A DNA stretch of 24,991 nt. It comes from Bacillota bacterium. GTDB taxonomy: Bacteria; Bacillota; Clostridia; Christensenellales; CAG-138. The stretch is from assembly GCA_023395595.1 (NCBI GenBank), contig JAEWYO010000083.1, forward strand, positions 1 through 24,991, written 5' to 3'. Position 1 is the first letter of the stretch. Every line of letters starts with the position of its first letter. The notes beneath the pieces are model-generated. The model saw nothing but the letters and a program-made list of their open reading frames with translations, was not told the origin of the DNA and did no database searches. Positions 15,051-22,784 of the stretch are shown here, piece by piece. The position numbers were made by a program, and so were the translations under genes.

Positions 15051-15812
15051 TCAAAGGCGCACAAACGGACTCCCGTCCACGCGCGATAACTGATATTGTA
15101 CACCAAAACAATCGTTCTGTAAACGTTTCATCAGCGGTTCCAGCACAACTGTCTCCGTTTCATAGTGTCCGGCGACTATTAGGCTCATCCCCAGCGCCTG
15201 CGCATCCAACGCATCGGAGTGTTTGACCTCACCAGTGAGCAGCAAATCCGCGCCCTGCGCCGCGGCAAGGAGTACGCTGCCTCCTCCACTGCCGCCCATG
15301 ACGGCCACGCGCGAAATCATTCGTCCCGGAGCGCCAGATGTCGCCACACGCGCGTGCAAAATCGTCTCCGCGCGCTTTGCGAAGTGCTCCATCGTCTCCG
15401 GCCCCTTCAGCGTGCCAACCCTGCCGACTCCTTCGTCAAAGGGAATCGCTTCACGGATGCCAAACAGCGTGCAGAGCGTATCATTCACGCCGCCATACGC
15501 CGCGTCCAGATTGGTATGTGCGGAAAAGAGCCCAATTCCGTTTCGAACCAGCACGCAGGCCGCCGCCGTCGCGGGGTCGCTATACAAAAGATGCTGCACG
15601 GGATGAAAGAACAGCGGATGATGCGTTAAAACAAGATCTGCGCCCCACTCTACTGCTTCCTCGGCAACCGCCTTTGTGCAATCCAACGCGATGAGCACGC
15701 GGGTGATCTCGGCATGATCCGGCTCGATCAGCAGCCCGGGATTGTCAAACTCCAGCGCAAGCTCCTTGGGCGCAATGCGCTCCATGGCCGCTATGAACTC
15801 CTGCATCTTCAC
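15051..15812 (-). CDS. NIF3/YqfO-family dinuclear metal protein
   Basis: This ~253-residue protein belongs to the NIF3 family (also annotated as GTP cyclohydrolase I type 2 homologue), which forms a hexameric toroid with a two-metal site. Conserved metal-binding segments are visible: LTHHPLFF, SAHTNLDAAYGGVN and, near the C terminus, GHYETE. It is the short form, lacking the PII-like insert seen in B. subtilis YqfO. The biochemical role of the family remains uncertain. The GTG at 15812 overlaps the trmK TGA as GTGA and has GGAG 8 nt upstream, giving MKMQEFIAAMERIAP. The ATG at 15806 is the alternative start. The trmK-nif3 pairing is widely conserved in Bacillota. Confidence 0.9.
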   Translation of the reverse strand: MKMQEFIAAMERIAPKELALEFDNPGLLIEPDHAEITRVLIALDCTKAVAEEAVEWGADLVLTHHPLFFHPVQHLLYSDPATAAACVLVRNGIGLFSAHTNLDAAYGGVNDTLCTLFGIREAIPFDEGVGRVGTLKGPETMEHFAKRAETILHARVATSGAPGRMISRVAVMGGSGGGSVLLAAAQGADLLLTGEVKHSDALDAQALGMSLIVAGHYETETVVLEPLMKRLQNDCFGVQYQLSRVDGSPFVRL

Positions 15813-16516
15813 GGTTTCATCTCCCAATGATTCAAAATTTGCTCCAGTTGAATCGTCTGCGTGAGCAGCGCGTCCGCCTGTTGGGTCTTGAGCTTTCGCC
15901 GCGTGGTGGCAAGCATGTGCTCCAAGAGCGGCTTCATCAGCGGCTCACGATGCAAAAACGCCATATAACCCAGCGAGAAGCACCCGGCGGGCCAACCTTC
16001 CGGCAGAGGCTGTTTCTGTGCCTGCGGTTGTCCAACCGAAAGCACCTGATAGTATCGCCCGGCATCGAGCACCACACGATCTTCTAAAACAGGATAGTTT
16101 CGTTCATAGAGCCAACGACGGATATCCTCCGCTGCGCGCATGGGTTGCAGTACACATTTCTTTGCGCCCATCAATGGCGACTCAACCGCAAGAATCTGCG
16201 CCATCAGCGTACCGCCCATACCGAGAATTGCGATTGCGTCTGCTTCATCAACGTTGAGCGGCTGCAATCCATCGCCAAGTCGGGTCTCTACGCGGTCCTG
16301 CGCGCCAATCTGACGAATCAACCGTTCCGCCTTATTCAGTGAGGGTTCGCTGATGTCGATCGCGATGCAACGCTCTGCCAAGTTTCGCTGAATCAACGTA
16401 CAACTCAGTCGCCCGTGGTCACAGCCCACGTCCGCGACCACCTGCGCACCGGAAAGAAGCTCAATTGCACAATCCAACCGCTCGCGCGGATGAATCCTCT
16501 GACCATCTTGTTGCAT
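15809..16516 (-). CDS. trmK: tRNA (adenine(22)-N1)-methyltransferase
   Basis: This 235-residue SAM-dependent Rossmann methyltransferase of the TrmK/YqfN family modifies A22 in the D-loop region of certain tRNAs. The SAM-binding motif is VADVGCDHG (about residues 27-35), followed by AIDIS (about 53-57) and the family-typical ILGMGGTLMAQIL block. The nif3-like gene immediately downstream is the usual partner. The ATG at 16516 agrees with the family start, the helical IHPRERLDCAIELL region preceding the SAM motif. The start codon lies only 8 nt beyond a near-consensus -10 box, so the message may have almost no leader; the AGGA at 16521-16524 would then lie upstream of the transcript. Confidence 0.92.
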   Translation of the reverse strand: MQQDGQRIHPRERLDCAIELLSGAQVVADVGCDHGRLSCTLIQRNLAERCIAIDISEPSLNKAERLIRQIGAQDRVETRLGDGLQPLNVDEADAIAILGMGGTLMAQILAVESPLMGAKKCVLQPMRAAEDIRRWLYERNYPVLEDRVVLDAGRYYQVLSVGQPQAQKQPLPEGWPAGCFSLGYMAFLHREPLMKPLLEHMLATTRRKLKTQQADALLTQTIQLEQILNHWEMKP

Positions 16517-16524
16517 ATATTCCT

Positions 16525-16553
16525 ATTATAAAAAACAATCTTGCAAATTGCAA
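16525..16553 (-). promoter_or_regulatory. Promoter of the trmK-nif3-zinc ribbon unit
   Basis: On the minus strand a perfect TATAAT (16525-16530) lies exactly 17 bp from TTGCAA (16548-16553), a 4/6 -35 match. The start codon of trmK begins at 16516, so a transcript starting 6-8 nt after the -10 box would begin within about 2 nt of the ATG. The same TTGCAA-17-TATAAT layout occurs upstream of the tRNA-Ser gene. Confidence 0.55.
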
Positions 16554-16611
16554 ACCGTGAACCAACCAACATCGAACGCAACTTCTCAAACATACATGCA
16601 ATTCACCGGAT

Positions 16612-16635
16612 CAAAAACGCCGGACACCCGGCGTT
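16612..16635 (-). terminator. mnmA terminator
   Basis: On the minus strand an 8-bp perfect stem, AACGCCGG with CCGGCGTT (16616-16635), closes a GTGT loop and is followed by TTTGA. It lies about 30 nt past the mnmA stop codon. Confidence 0.85.
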
Positions 16636-16666
16636 TATCAGAACTGTGTTGCATTTTTTCTTCGCG

Positions 16667-17776
16667 TCAAACACAAATCGCTTTTTTCGGTTCCACGCGG
16701 TCAATTGGCCCGCCGCCGAGGCAAACATCGCCCTGGTAGAACACCACCCACTGTCCGGGCGTTACCGTGCGCTGGGGCTCGTCAAACAAGACGTGTGCAC
16801 CCGTTCCCTCGATTGTCACGCGCACCGCCTGATCCGGCTGGCGATAGCGAAACTTTGCCGTGCAGGCGAATGTGTCCCCCGGCGGTTTTTCCGCGATCCA
16901 GTTGATCTTCTCCGCTTCGAGCGAGAGAGAAAATAGCTCGTCGTGCTCACCTTGTTGTACGATCAGCAGGTTGCGCTTGAGGTCTTTACCGATGACAAAC
17001 CAACTTTCGCCGTTGCCATCGCTCCGTCCACCAATGCCCAGCCCCTTGCGTTGACCAAGCGTATAATACATCAGTCCGTCGTGTCGCGCGATCACGCGAC
17101 CGGTTTCGTCCACCATATCGCCCGGCTGAGCAGGCAGATATTGCATCAAAAACTGCTTGAAGTTTCGTTCACCGATAAAGCAAATTCCTGTCGAATCCTT
17201 TTTTGCGGCGTTGCTTAGCCCCGATTCCTGCGCGAGTTTCCGCACCTCGCTCTTTTGCAGTTCGCCAATCGGGAACATCGCGTTTTTGAGCTGTTCTTGC
17301 GTCAAACCTGCAAGAAAATACGTCTGATCTTTACCGAGATCCCGCGCGCGCAGGAGCTTTATGCCGTCGCTCTTGTCGAGCCGCGCATAGTGCCCGGTCG
17401 CGAGGGTATCCGCGCCCGTGGACAATGCAAAATCAAGAAAAGCGCGAAACTTGATTTCGCAATTGCAGAGCACGTCTGGGTTCGGTGTCCTGCCGCGCGC
17501 ATACTCTTCCAGAAAATACGAAAACACGCGGTCACGATATTCCCGCGCGAAATTGACCGTATAGTAGGGAATCCCGATGACGGAGCAGACACTCTTTACA
17601 TCTTCATAATCGCTTGCCGCGGTGCAAACGCCGGTCTCCTCGTCCTCTTCTTCCCAATTCTTCATAAACACGCCAACAACGTCGTGCCCCTGCTGCTGTA
17701 ACAGCAGCGCAGCTACGGCGCTGTCAACTCCTCCGGACATGCCAACGACGACATGGCCAGTATGCAGGTTTCCCAT
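16667..17776 (-). CDS. mnmA: tRNA-specific 2-thiouridylase
   Basis: This 369-residue enzyme thiolates U34 in the anticodons of Lys, Glu and Gln tRNAs. The ATP PP-loop VGMSGGVDSAVA is at about residues 11-22. The two catalytic cysteines are C104 (NPDVLCNCEIKF) and C199 (DSTGICFIGER), so it is the classical persulfide-dependent type. The C-terminal beta-barrel domain ends GPIDRVEPKKAI. Length matches the family. It starts 39 nt after the small HMA-domain gene on the same strand, with only a weak ribosome binding site, and ends at a clear terminator. No cysteine desulfurase gene is nearby, so the sulfur donor is encoded elsewhere. Confidence 0.97.
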   Translation of the reverse strand: MGNLHTGHVVVGMSGGVDSAVAALLLQQQGHDVVGVFMKNWEEEDEETGVCTAASDYEDVKSVCSVIGIPYYTVNFAREYRDRVFSYFLEEYARGRTPNPDVLCNCEIKFRAFLDFALSTGADTLATGHYARLDKSDGIKLLRARDLGKDQTYFLAGLTQEQLKNAMFPIGELQKSEVRKLAQESGLSNAAKKDSTGICFIGERNFKQFLMQYLPAQPGDMVDETGRVIARHDGLMYYTLGQRKGLGIGGRSDGNGESWFVIGKDLKRNLLIVQQGEHDELFSLSLEAEKINWIAEKPPGDTFACTAKFRYRQPDQAVRVTIEGTGAHVLFDEPQRTVTPGQWVVFYQGDVCLGGGPIDRVEPKKAICV

Positions 17777-17815
17777 GTGACTTCTTTGCCTCGTTCTCTC
17801 CGAAGCCGCGATGCG

Positions 17816-18031
17816 TCAGTCCGCCAGCACGGTGGTGAGCATGTATCCTTCATCCTCCAGAACGGCGCCCGCCGTCTTGAGTACGGTAGAGGGGTTCATG
17901 TCGGACTTGATCTTCGCGTCGCCCATATCCACCGATACGACCTCGAAGCCGGATTCCTTGAGAATTCTCGTCACCTTGCTCACGCAGTGCGTGCAGCCCA
18001 TGCCGTCAATCTTCAACCGATAAGTATTCAT
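17816..18031 (-). CDS. Small heavy-metal-associated (HMA) domain protein
   Basis: This 71-residue stand-alone HMA domain has the ferredoxin-like fold used by copper chaperones. The metal-binding loop GMGCTHC at residues 10-16 carries the CxxC pair (C13 and C16) and is preceded by the typical first strand MNTYRLKIDGM. The ATG at 18031 has AAGGAGG 8 nt upstream, a very strong site. Copper(I) binding and delivery, as in CopZ, is the usual role. However, no copper ATPase or CsoR-type repressor is present in the window, and the next gene on the strand is mnmA, so the partner is unclear. HMA identification is firm; metal and partner are inference. Confidence 0.88.
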   Translation of the reverse strand: MNTYRLKIDGMGCTHCVSKVTRILKESGFEVVSVDMGDAKIKSDMNPSTVLKTAGAVLEDEGYMLTTVLAD

Positions 18032-18246
18032 GAAACCATCCTCCTTCTGTAATAGGAACAGCTTACCATATGCCTTTGACTTTCTTCGATGACTTTGTCA
18101 AAATCCGATGTTGGACTATGCAAGATTCGAACCAGTCGCGGCTCTTATTGTTTGCCATATTACTGATTCGACCTCACTAAGCGTTTTCCTGCTTTTTCGG
18201 TGTTCTATTCTGCGCGAATAAACAGGTATCTAAAAGCCCGCGCGCC

Positions 18247-18276
18247 TTGACAAATCTGCCGTTTTCCTGCGATAAT
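18247..18276 (+). promoter_or_regulatory. glyS promoter
   Basis: A perfect -35 TTGACA (18247-18252) is followed after 18 bp by GATAAT (18271-18276), a 5/6 -10 match. The leader before the ATG at 18312 is about 30 nt and carries AAGGAG. The rest of the 18032-18246 gap between the divergent HMA gene and glyS holds no recognised element apart from a doubtful 31-codon frame on the minus strand. Confidence 0.65.
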
Positions 18277-18311
18277 ATGCGGTGACTGACGAATAAGGAG
18301 CATAAATAAAC

Positions 18312-19721
18312 ATGGCAGCTCAATCGGAGAAACCTTCCTGGTATACGATGGATTCGATCGTCTCGCTCTGCAAAGGGCGCGGCTTTGTCTACCCCGGCAG
18401 CGAGATCTATGGTGGCCTCGCCAATAGCTGGGATTACGGTCCTCTCGGCGTGGAGTACAAGAACAACATCAAGCGCGCCTGGTGGAGAAAATTCGTGCAG
18501 GAATCGCCCTATAACGTCGGCATGGACGCGGCGATTTTGATGAACCCCGAAACCTGGGTTGCCAGCGGTCACGTTGGCGGTTTTTCCGATCCGCTGATGG
18601 ACTGCAAAAGCTGCCGTGCGCGTTTTCGTGCGGACAAGCTCATTGAAGACTACGCAGCAGAACACAATCTCAGCGACATTCATCCCGATGGCTGGACGAA
18701 CGCGCAGATGGAAGAGTTCATCAAGGAAAAGGGCATCGTTTGCCCGGAATGCGGCAAGACGGACTTCACCGGCATCCGCAAGTTTAACCTGATGTTCAAA
18801 ACCTTTCAGGGCGTAACGGAAGATACCGCTTCGGAGCTGTATCTCCGCCCCGAAACCGCACAGGGCATCTTCGTCAACTTCAAAAACGTACAACGGACCA
18901 CACGCAAGAAGCTACCGTTCGGCATCGCGCAGGTCGGTAAATCCTTCCGCAATGAAATCACACCCGGCAACTTCATCTTCCGTATCCGCGAGTTTGAGCA
19001 GATGGAGCTGGAATTCTTCTGCGCACCCGGAACCGATTTGGAATGGTACCACTACTGGAAAGATTATTGCCACAAGTTCCTGCTTGCTCTGGGCATGAAG
19101 GACGAAAGCATCCGCCTGCGCGAACATGAGAAGGAAGAGCTTTCGCATTACAGCAAGGGCACGACGGATATCGAGTTCATGTTCCCATTCGGTTGGGGTG
19201 AACTCTGGGGTATTGCCGACCGCACGGATTTCGACCTCAAGAGCCACGCCGACCACAGCGGCGAGAACTTTGAATACCTCGATCCGTACACCAACGAAAA
19301 GTTTATCCCCTATTGTGTGGAACCGTCCCTCGGCGCAGACCGCGTCGCGCTCGCTTTCCTCTGCAATGCCTATGAGGAGCAAGCGCTCGAAGGCGGCGAT
19401 GTCCGCACCGTGCTGCATCTGCATCCTGCGCTCGCGCCGTTTAAGTGCGCGGTTCTTCCGCTGAGCAAGAAACTCAGCGAGCAGGCGCAGGTCGTCTACG
19501 AAAAACTCGCCAAAAAATTCATGGTGGACTTTGACGAGACAGGTTCCATCGGCAAGCGTTACCGGCGCGAGGATGAGATCGGTACGCCATATTGCGTCAC
19601 CGTGGACTTTGAGACCGAGACCGATGGCTGCGTGACCGTGCGCGATCGCGACACGATGGAGCAGATTCGCCTGCCGATCGACGAGCTCACCGCTTACATC
19701 GAAGCCCGGCTGGACTTCTAA
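18312..19721 (+). CDS. glyS: Glycyl-tRNA synthetase, single-chain dimeric type
   Basis: This 469-residue class II synthetase of the homodimeric (GlyQS, archaeal/eukaryotic-like) type charges tRNA-Gly. The N terminus has the motif-1 region, including GFVYPGSEIYGGLANSWDYGP. Two CxxC pairs, C98/C101 and C144/C147, are likely zinc ligands in the insertion. The motif-2 region is RPETAQGIFVNFKN. GKSFRNEITP follows, then motif 3 at EPSLGADRVALAFL and a C-terminal anticodon-binding domain from about residue 365. The length fits the bacterial single-chain form. The ATG follows AAGGAG with an 11-nt gap. It has its own promoter and terminator, and its short leader leaves no room for a T-box. Confidence 0.97.
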   Translation: MAAQSEKPSWYTMDSIVSLCKGRGFVYPGSEIYGGLANSWDYGPLGVEYKNNIKRAWWRKFVQESPYNVGMDAAILMNPETWVASGHVGGFSDPLMDCKSCRARFRADKLIEDYAAEHNLSDIHPDGWTNAQMEEFIKEKGIVCPECGKTDFTGIRKFNLMFKTFQGVTEDTASELYLRPETAQGIFVNFKNVQRTTRKKLPFGIAQVGKSFRNEITPGNFIFRIREFEQMELEFFCAPGTDLEWYHYWKDYCHKFLLALGMKDESIRLREHEKEELSHYSKGTTDIEFMFPFGWGELWGIADRTDFDLKSHADHSGENFEYLDPYTNEKFIPYCVEPSLGADRVALAFLCNAYEEQALEGGDVRTVLHLHPALAPFKCAVLPLSKKLSEQAQVVYEKLAKKFMVDFDETGSIGKRYRREDEIGTPYCVTVDFETETDGCVTVRDRDTMEQIRLPIDELTAYIEARLDF

Positions 19722-19735
19722 AACCGAGTATCGCC

Positions 19736-19770
19736 ATGACCCCCGCGTTCTACGCGGGGGTCATTGTTTC
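19736..19770 (+). terminator. glyS terminator
   Basis: A 12-bp perfect stem, ATGACCCCCGCG (19736-19747) with CGCGGGGGTCAT (19753-19764), closes a 5-nt loop and is followed by TGTTTCT. Confidence 0.88.
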
Positions 19771-19792
19771 TATAGCTCATTTTTCGTATAAT
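19764..19792 (+). promoter_or_regulatory. recD2-comFC promoter
   Basis: A perfect TATAAT (19787-19792) lies 17 bp after TTGTTT (19764-19769). The -35-like element sits in the tail of the glyS terminator. The leader would be about 55 nt. Confidence 0.5.
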
Positions 19793-19854
19793 AGACAAGA
19801 AAAGTGTTCGCTTCTGCAAAGAAATGCGCAAAAAACGGATCGACAGGAAATGAT

Positions 19855-22059
19855 ATGGCTCAAATGACCGGCGTCGTCAACTCCATCATCTACCGAAACA
19901 GCGACAATGGCTGGACGGTTTTAGAGTTCTGCCCGGACGAAGGGGAAAAACTCACCGTCGTTGGCGTGCTGCCGCTGGCAAACGTTGGCGAACGGCTGGA
20001 GCTGGAAGGCGAACACGCTTCCCATCCGAAATACGGCAGCCAGTTTAAGGTTACCGCCTACCATACCGTTGCCCCGGCGACGCTTTCCGCCATCGAAACC
20101 TATCTCGGCAGCGGGCTGATCAAGGGCGTTGGCCCCGCAACCGCGCGCGCCATCGTCGCCACATTCGGCATGGACACGCTCGCAATATTAGATGAAGACC
20201 CGCTTCGCCTGTCTGAAATTCCCGGCATCGGCGCAAAGCGGCGGGACTTGATCCTCGCAAGTTATACGGAGAACCGCATGATGCGGGACATTATGCTTGC
20301 ACTGGAACCATATGGGGTTTCGGTCAATCAGGCATACAAACTTTACAAAATCTACGGTGAGCTCTGCCTTGCGCGCATTGAGGAAGACCCGTATCAAATC
20401 ATCAAGGATGTAGACGGCATCGGTTTTTTCACAGCGGACAAGATTGCGCAAAACGTCGCCGGATTTTCCGCCGACTCCGAATCCCGCCTGCGCGCTGGGC
20501 TTCTCTATGCACTCTCCATGGCGGCAAACGAGTACGGTCACACCTATCTTCCGAGAAAATCACTGCTTAACTATTCCGTCAAGCTCCTCGGCGCGCCGGA
20601 AGAGCGCCTGAGCGACACGCTGGATGTGCTTTTGATGCATAATGAAGCCGTGCAGCAGTATGTCGGCGAAACGGAGGCTGTGTTCCTGCCGTATTTCGAA
20701 CGGATCGAAGCCTACATCGCTGAAAAGCTGCTCAAGCTTTCGCAAAAACCAATCGAGAACCCGTTTTTTGACTTTGCGGCGATTCAGTCGGCGCAGAAGC
20801 TGGAGCTTTCCAATCAGCAGCGCGGCGCGGTACTCTCCGCTCTCAACGAAGGCGCGTTGGTGATCACCGGCGGCCCCGGCACTGGTAAAACCACGATCAT
20901 TCGCTTCATCACCGCTATCATGGAGGAGATCGGGCTGGAGGTTGCGCTCACCGCGCCGACAGGACGTGCGGCAAAGCGCATGAGCGACGCAACCGGGCAC
21001 GAGGCAAAGACCATCCACCGCCTGCTGGAATATGTACCCGGTGAAGGATTCCTGCGCAATGCAGATGATCCACTGTATGTCGATATGGTCATCGTGGACG
21101 AGGTGAGCATGGTAGATGCGATGCTGATGAACGCGCTGCTCAAAGCAATATCCATCGGTACGCGGCTCATTCTCGTGGGTGATGCAGATCAGCTCCCGTC
21201 CGTAGGTGCAGGCGATGTACTCCGGGACATCATCAGCAGCGAAACCATCCGCGTTGTGCGACTCGACGAGATCTTCCGTCAGGCACAGTCGAGCATGATT
21301 GTGACCAACGCGCATCGGGTCAACGAAGGAGCTACCCCCTTATTGGATGTTCCGGAAAGCGATTTTCTTTTTGAAGATGTCGCCTCACAGGATCGCATAC
21401 TCGATCGCATTTTGCATGTCTGCACGCATCCCGGCCAGGTATTGGATACGCGCGAACCGCTGCTGGACGTGCAGATACTCGCGCCGATGAAAAAAGGTGT
21501 ACTGGGCGTCTATAACATCAATGCCAAGCTTCAGGCGGCACTCAATCCGCCGGCCCCCCACAAGCATGAGCACATCAGCGGGGATTCGATCTTTCGCGAA
21601 GGCGATCGCGTGATGCAGATGAAGAACAATTACAAGATCGAATGGCGCAAGAAATTGCCAAATGGCGGCAGCGAAGACGGCACAGGCGCGTTTAACGGCG
21701 ATCTTGGCACGATTTACCAAATCCATGAAAACGACCGCGCCTTGAGCGTGATTTTTGACGACGAGCGGCTTGCGGTGTTTGACTATACGCACATTGACGA
21801 GTTAGAGCTTGCCTACTGTATCTCGATTCATAAGAGTCAGGGCAGCGAGTTTCCAATTGTGATTCTGCCGATGTTCGGCGCGGCTTCGCCCATGATGACG
21901 CGAAACCTGCTCTATACCGCCGTGACTCGCGCAAAACGGCAGGTGGTCTGTATCGGGAGGCGGGATGCGCTCATGAGTATGGTCAACAACAATCGCACTG
22001 ATCGGCGTTATACCGCGCTGTGCTACCGTCTCAGTGAATTGAAAGGGCTAGGCGTATGA
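19855..22059 (+). CDS. recD2: RecD2-type ATP-dependent DNA helicase
   Basis: This 734-residue superfamily 1B 5'-3' helicase works independently of RecBC in most bacteria that carry it and has roles in repair and replication-fork processing. The N-terminal domain (about 1-80) is OB-like and is followed by helix-hairpin-helix segments (IKGVGPATARA and SEIPGIGAKRR). The Walker A motif is GGPGTGKTT at 339-347, the Walker B is IVDE ending at D415 and E416, and late helicase motifs include SIHKSQGSEF and YTAVTRAKR near the C terminus. The ATG at 19855 has AGGA 6 nt upstream; in-frame ATG at 19804 lacks a ribosome binding site and adds non-family residues. It overlaps comFC by 4 nt. Confidence 0.94.
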   Translation: MAQMTGVVNSIIYRNSDNGWTVLEFCPDEGEKLTVVGVLPLANVGERLELEGEHASHPKYGSQFKVTAYHTVAPATLSAIETYLGSGLIKGVGPATARAIVATFGMDTLAILDEDPLRLSEIPGIGAKRRDLILASYTENRMMRDIMLALEPYGVSVNQAYKLYKIYGELCLARIEEDPYQIIKDVDGIGFFTADKIAQNVAGFSADSESRLRAGLLYALSMAANEYGHTYLPRKSLLNYSVKLLGAPEERLSDTLDVLLMHNEAVQQYVGETEAVFLPYFERIEAYIAEKLLKLSQKPIENPFFDFAAIQSAQKLELSNQQRGAVLSALNEGALVITGGPGTGKTTIIRFITAIMEEIGLEVALTAPTGRAAKRMSDATGHEAKTIHRLLEYVPGEGFLRNADDPLYVDMVIVDEVSMVDAMLMNALLKAISIGTRLILVGDADQLPSVGAGDVLRDIISSETIRVVRLDEIFRQAQSSMIVTNAHRVNEGATPLLDVPESDFLFEDVASQDRILDRILHVCTHPGQVLDTREPLLDVQILAPMKKGVLGVYNINAKLQAALNPPAPHKHEHISGDSIFREGDRVMQMKNNYKIEWRKKLPNGGSEDGTGAFNGDLGTIYQIHENDRALSVIFDDERLAVFDYTHIDELELAYCISIHKSQGSEFPIVILPMFGAASPMMTRNLLYTAVTRAKRQVVCIGRRDALMSMVNNNRTDRRYTALCYRLSELKGLGV

Positions 22060-22730
22060 GTCAGCCACCCAATGCACTGCTTGACAAGCTGATCGACGCG
22101 CTCTATCCATCGGATGTCGCCTGCGCGCTCTGCGGTCGCGAGACATTACTTGGTGAAGATCGCTTGTGCGATGACTGCCGCGCATCGCTCTGCCCTGCTC
22201 CTGCACTCGCTTGTCCGCCGCAGCTCGATGGTATTGTTGCGTCATATTGCTATAGCGGAGCCGCACGAAACGGAATCCGTGCATTGAAGTATCAAGGGCA
22301 GGCACGCCTTGCGCCATTTTTCGCCAAGGCAATCCGCCTCCCGCCCGATTGGCAAATCGATTGCGTCATTCCCGTGCCGCTGCATCCGCTCAAACGTTGG
22401 CTGCGCTCCTATAATCAAAGTGAGCTGATCGCCATGGAGCTTTGCGCACGGTTGCAAATCCCGCTACAAAGCAAGCTTTTGCGGCGCACACGATTCACCA
22501 AATCTCAAACAACGCTCAATGGGTTTGAGCGTGCAAGAAATGTTTCTCAAGCATTCTCCGCTTCACCCGAGGTGCGTGGTTTGTCGATTTTATTGATCGA
22601 CGATGTCACTACCACACACAGCACACTGCTCGCCTGCGCATCTGCGCTGCGATCTTGCGGTGCAATTCGCGTCTATGCAGCAAGCGCGACCACAGCTACC
22701 CACGGTTCGGATCGAGAATTCATCGATTGA
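22056..22730 (+). CDS. comFC: ComF/ComFC-family phosphoribosyltransferase-like protein
   Basis: This 224-residue protein has an N-terminal zinc-binding motif (C23, C26, C38 and C41) and a C-terminal phosphoribosyltransferase-type fold. The conserved internal motif is IPVPLHPLKRWLRSYNQSE, and the PRPP-binding loop is ILLIDDVTTTHSTL with D182 and D183. The family includes ComFC, which is needed for natural transformation in Bacillus and others, where it acts with the ComFA helicase. No comFA is visible here, and the pairing is instead with recD2, with which it shares an ATGA overlap. The family is firm; a role in DNA uptake in this organism is inferred. Confidence 0.9.
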   Translation: MSQPPNALLDKLIDALYPSDVACALCGRETLLGEDRLCDDCRASLCPAPALACPPQLDGIVASYCYSGAARNGIRALKYQGQARLAPFFAKAIRLPPDWQIDCVIPVPLHPLKRWLRSYNQSELIAMELCARLQIPLQSKLLRRTRFTKSQTTLNGFERARNVSQAFSASPEVRGLSILLIDDVTTTHSTLLACASALRSCGAIRVYAASATTATHGSDREFID

Positions 22731-22736
22731 CAATGC

Positions 22737-22772
22737 AAAACCGCCCGTTCGTATTAGAACCGGCGGTTTTTG
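22737..22772. terminator. Bidirectional terminator between comFC and the MFS gene
   Basis: AAAACCGCC (22737-22745) pairs with GGCGGTTTT (22762-22770), with an inner GTTC/GAAC pairing. There is a U tract in both directions. The flanking genes converge. Confidence 0.88.
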
Positions 22773-22784
22773 ATTGCGCTGTAT

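Noticed and set aside
18063..18158. A 31-codon minus-strand frame (starting MANNKSRDWFESC) between the HMA gene and glyS
   Set aside because: It lacks a well-placed ribosome binding site (the nearest GAGG is about 13 nt away) and no recognisable motif, and short frames of this size are expected by chance.
18100..18160. tRNA-like fragment on the minus strand (GGTTCGAATC, resembling a T loop)
   Set aside because: The flanking bases do not form a five-pair T stem, and no acceptor or anticodon arm can be drawn around it.
18277..18311. T-box or other amino-acid-responsive leader upstream of glyS
   Set aside because: The predicted transcript leader is only about 30 nt, and no T-box consensus or competing terminator is present.
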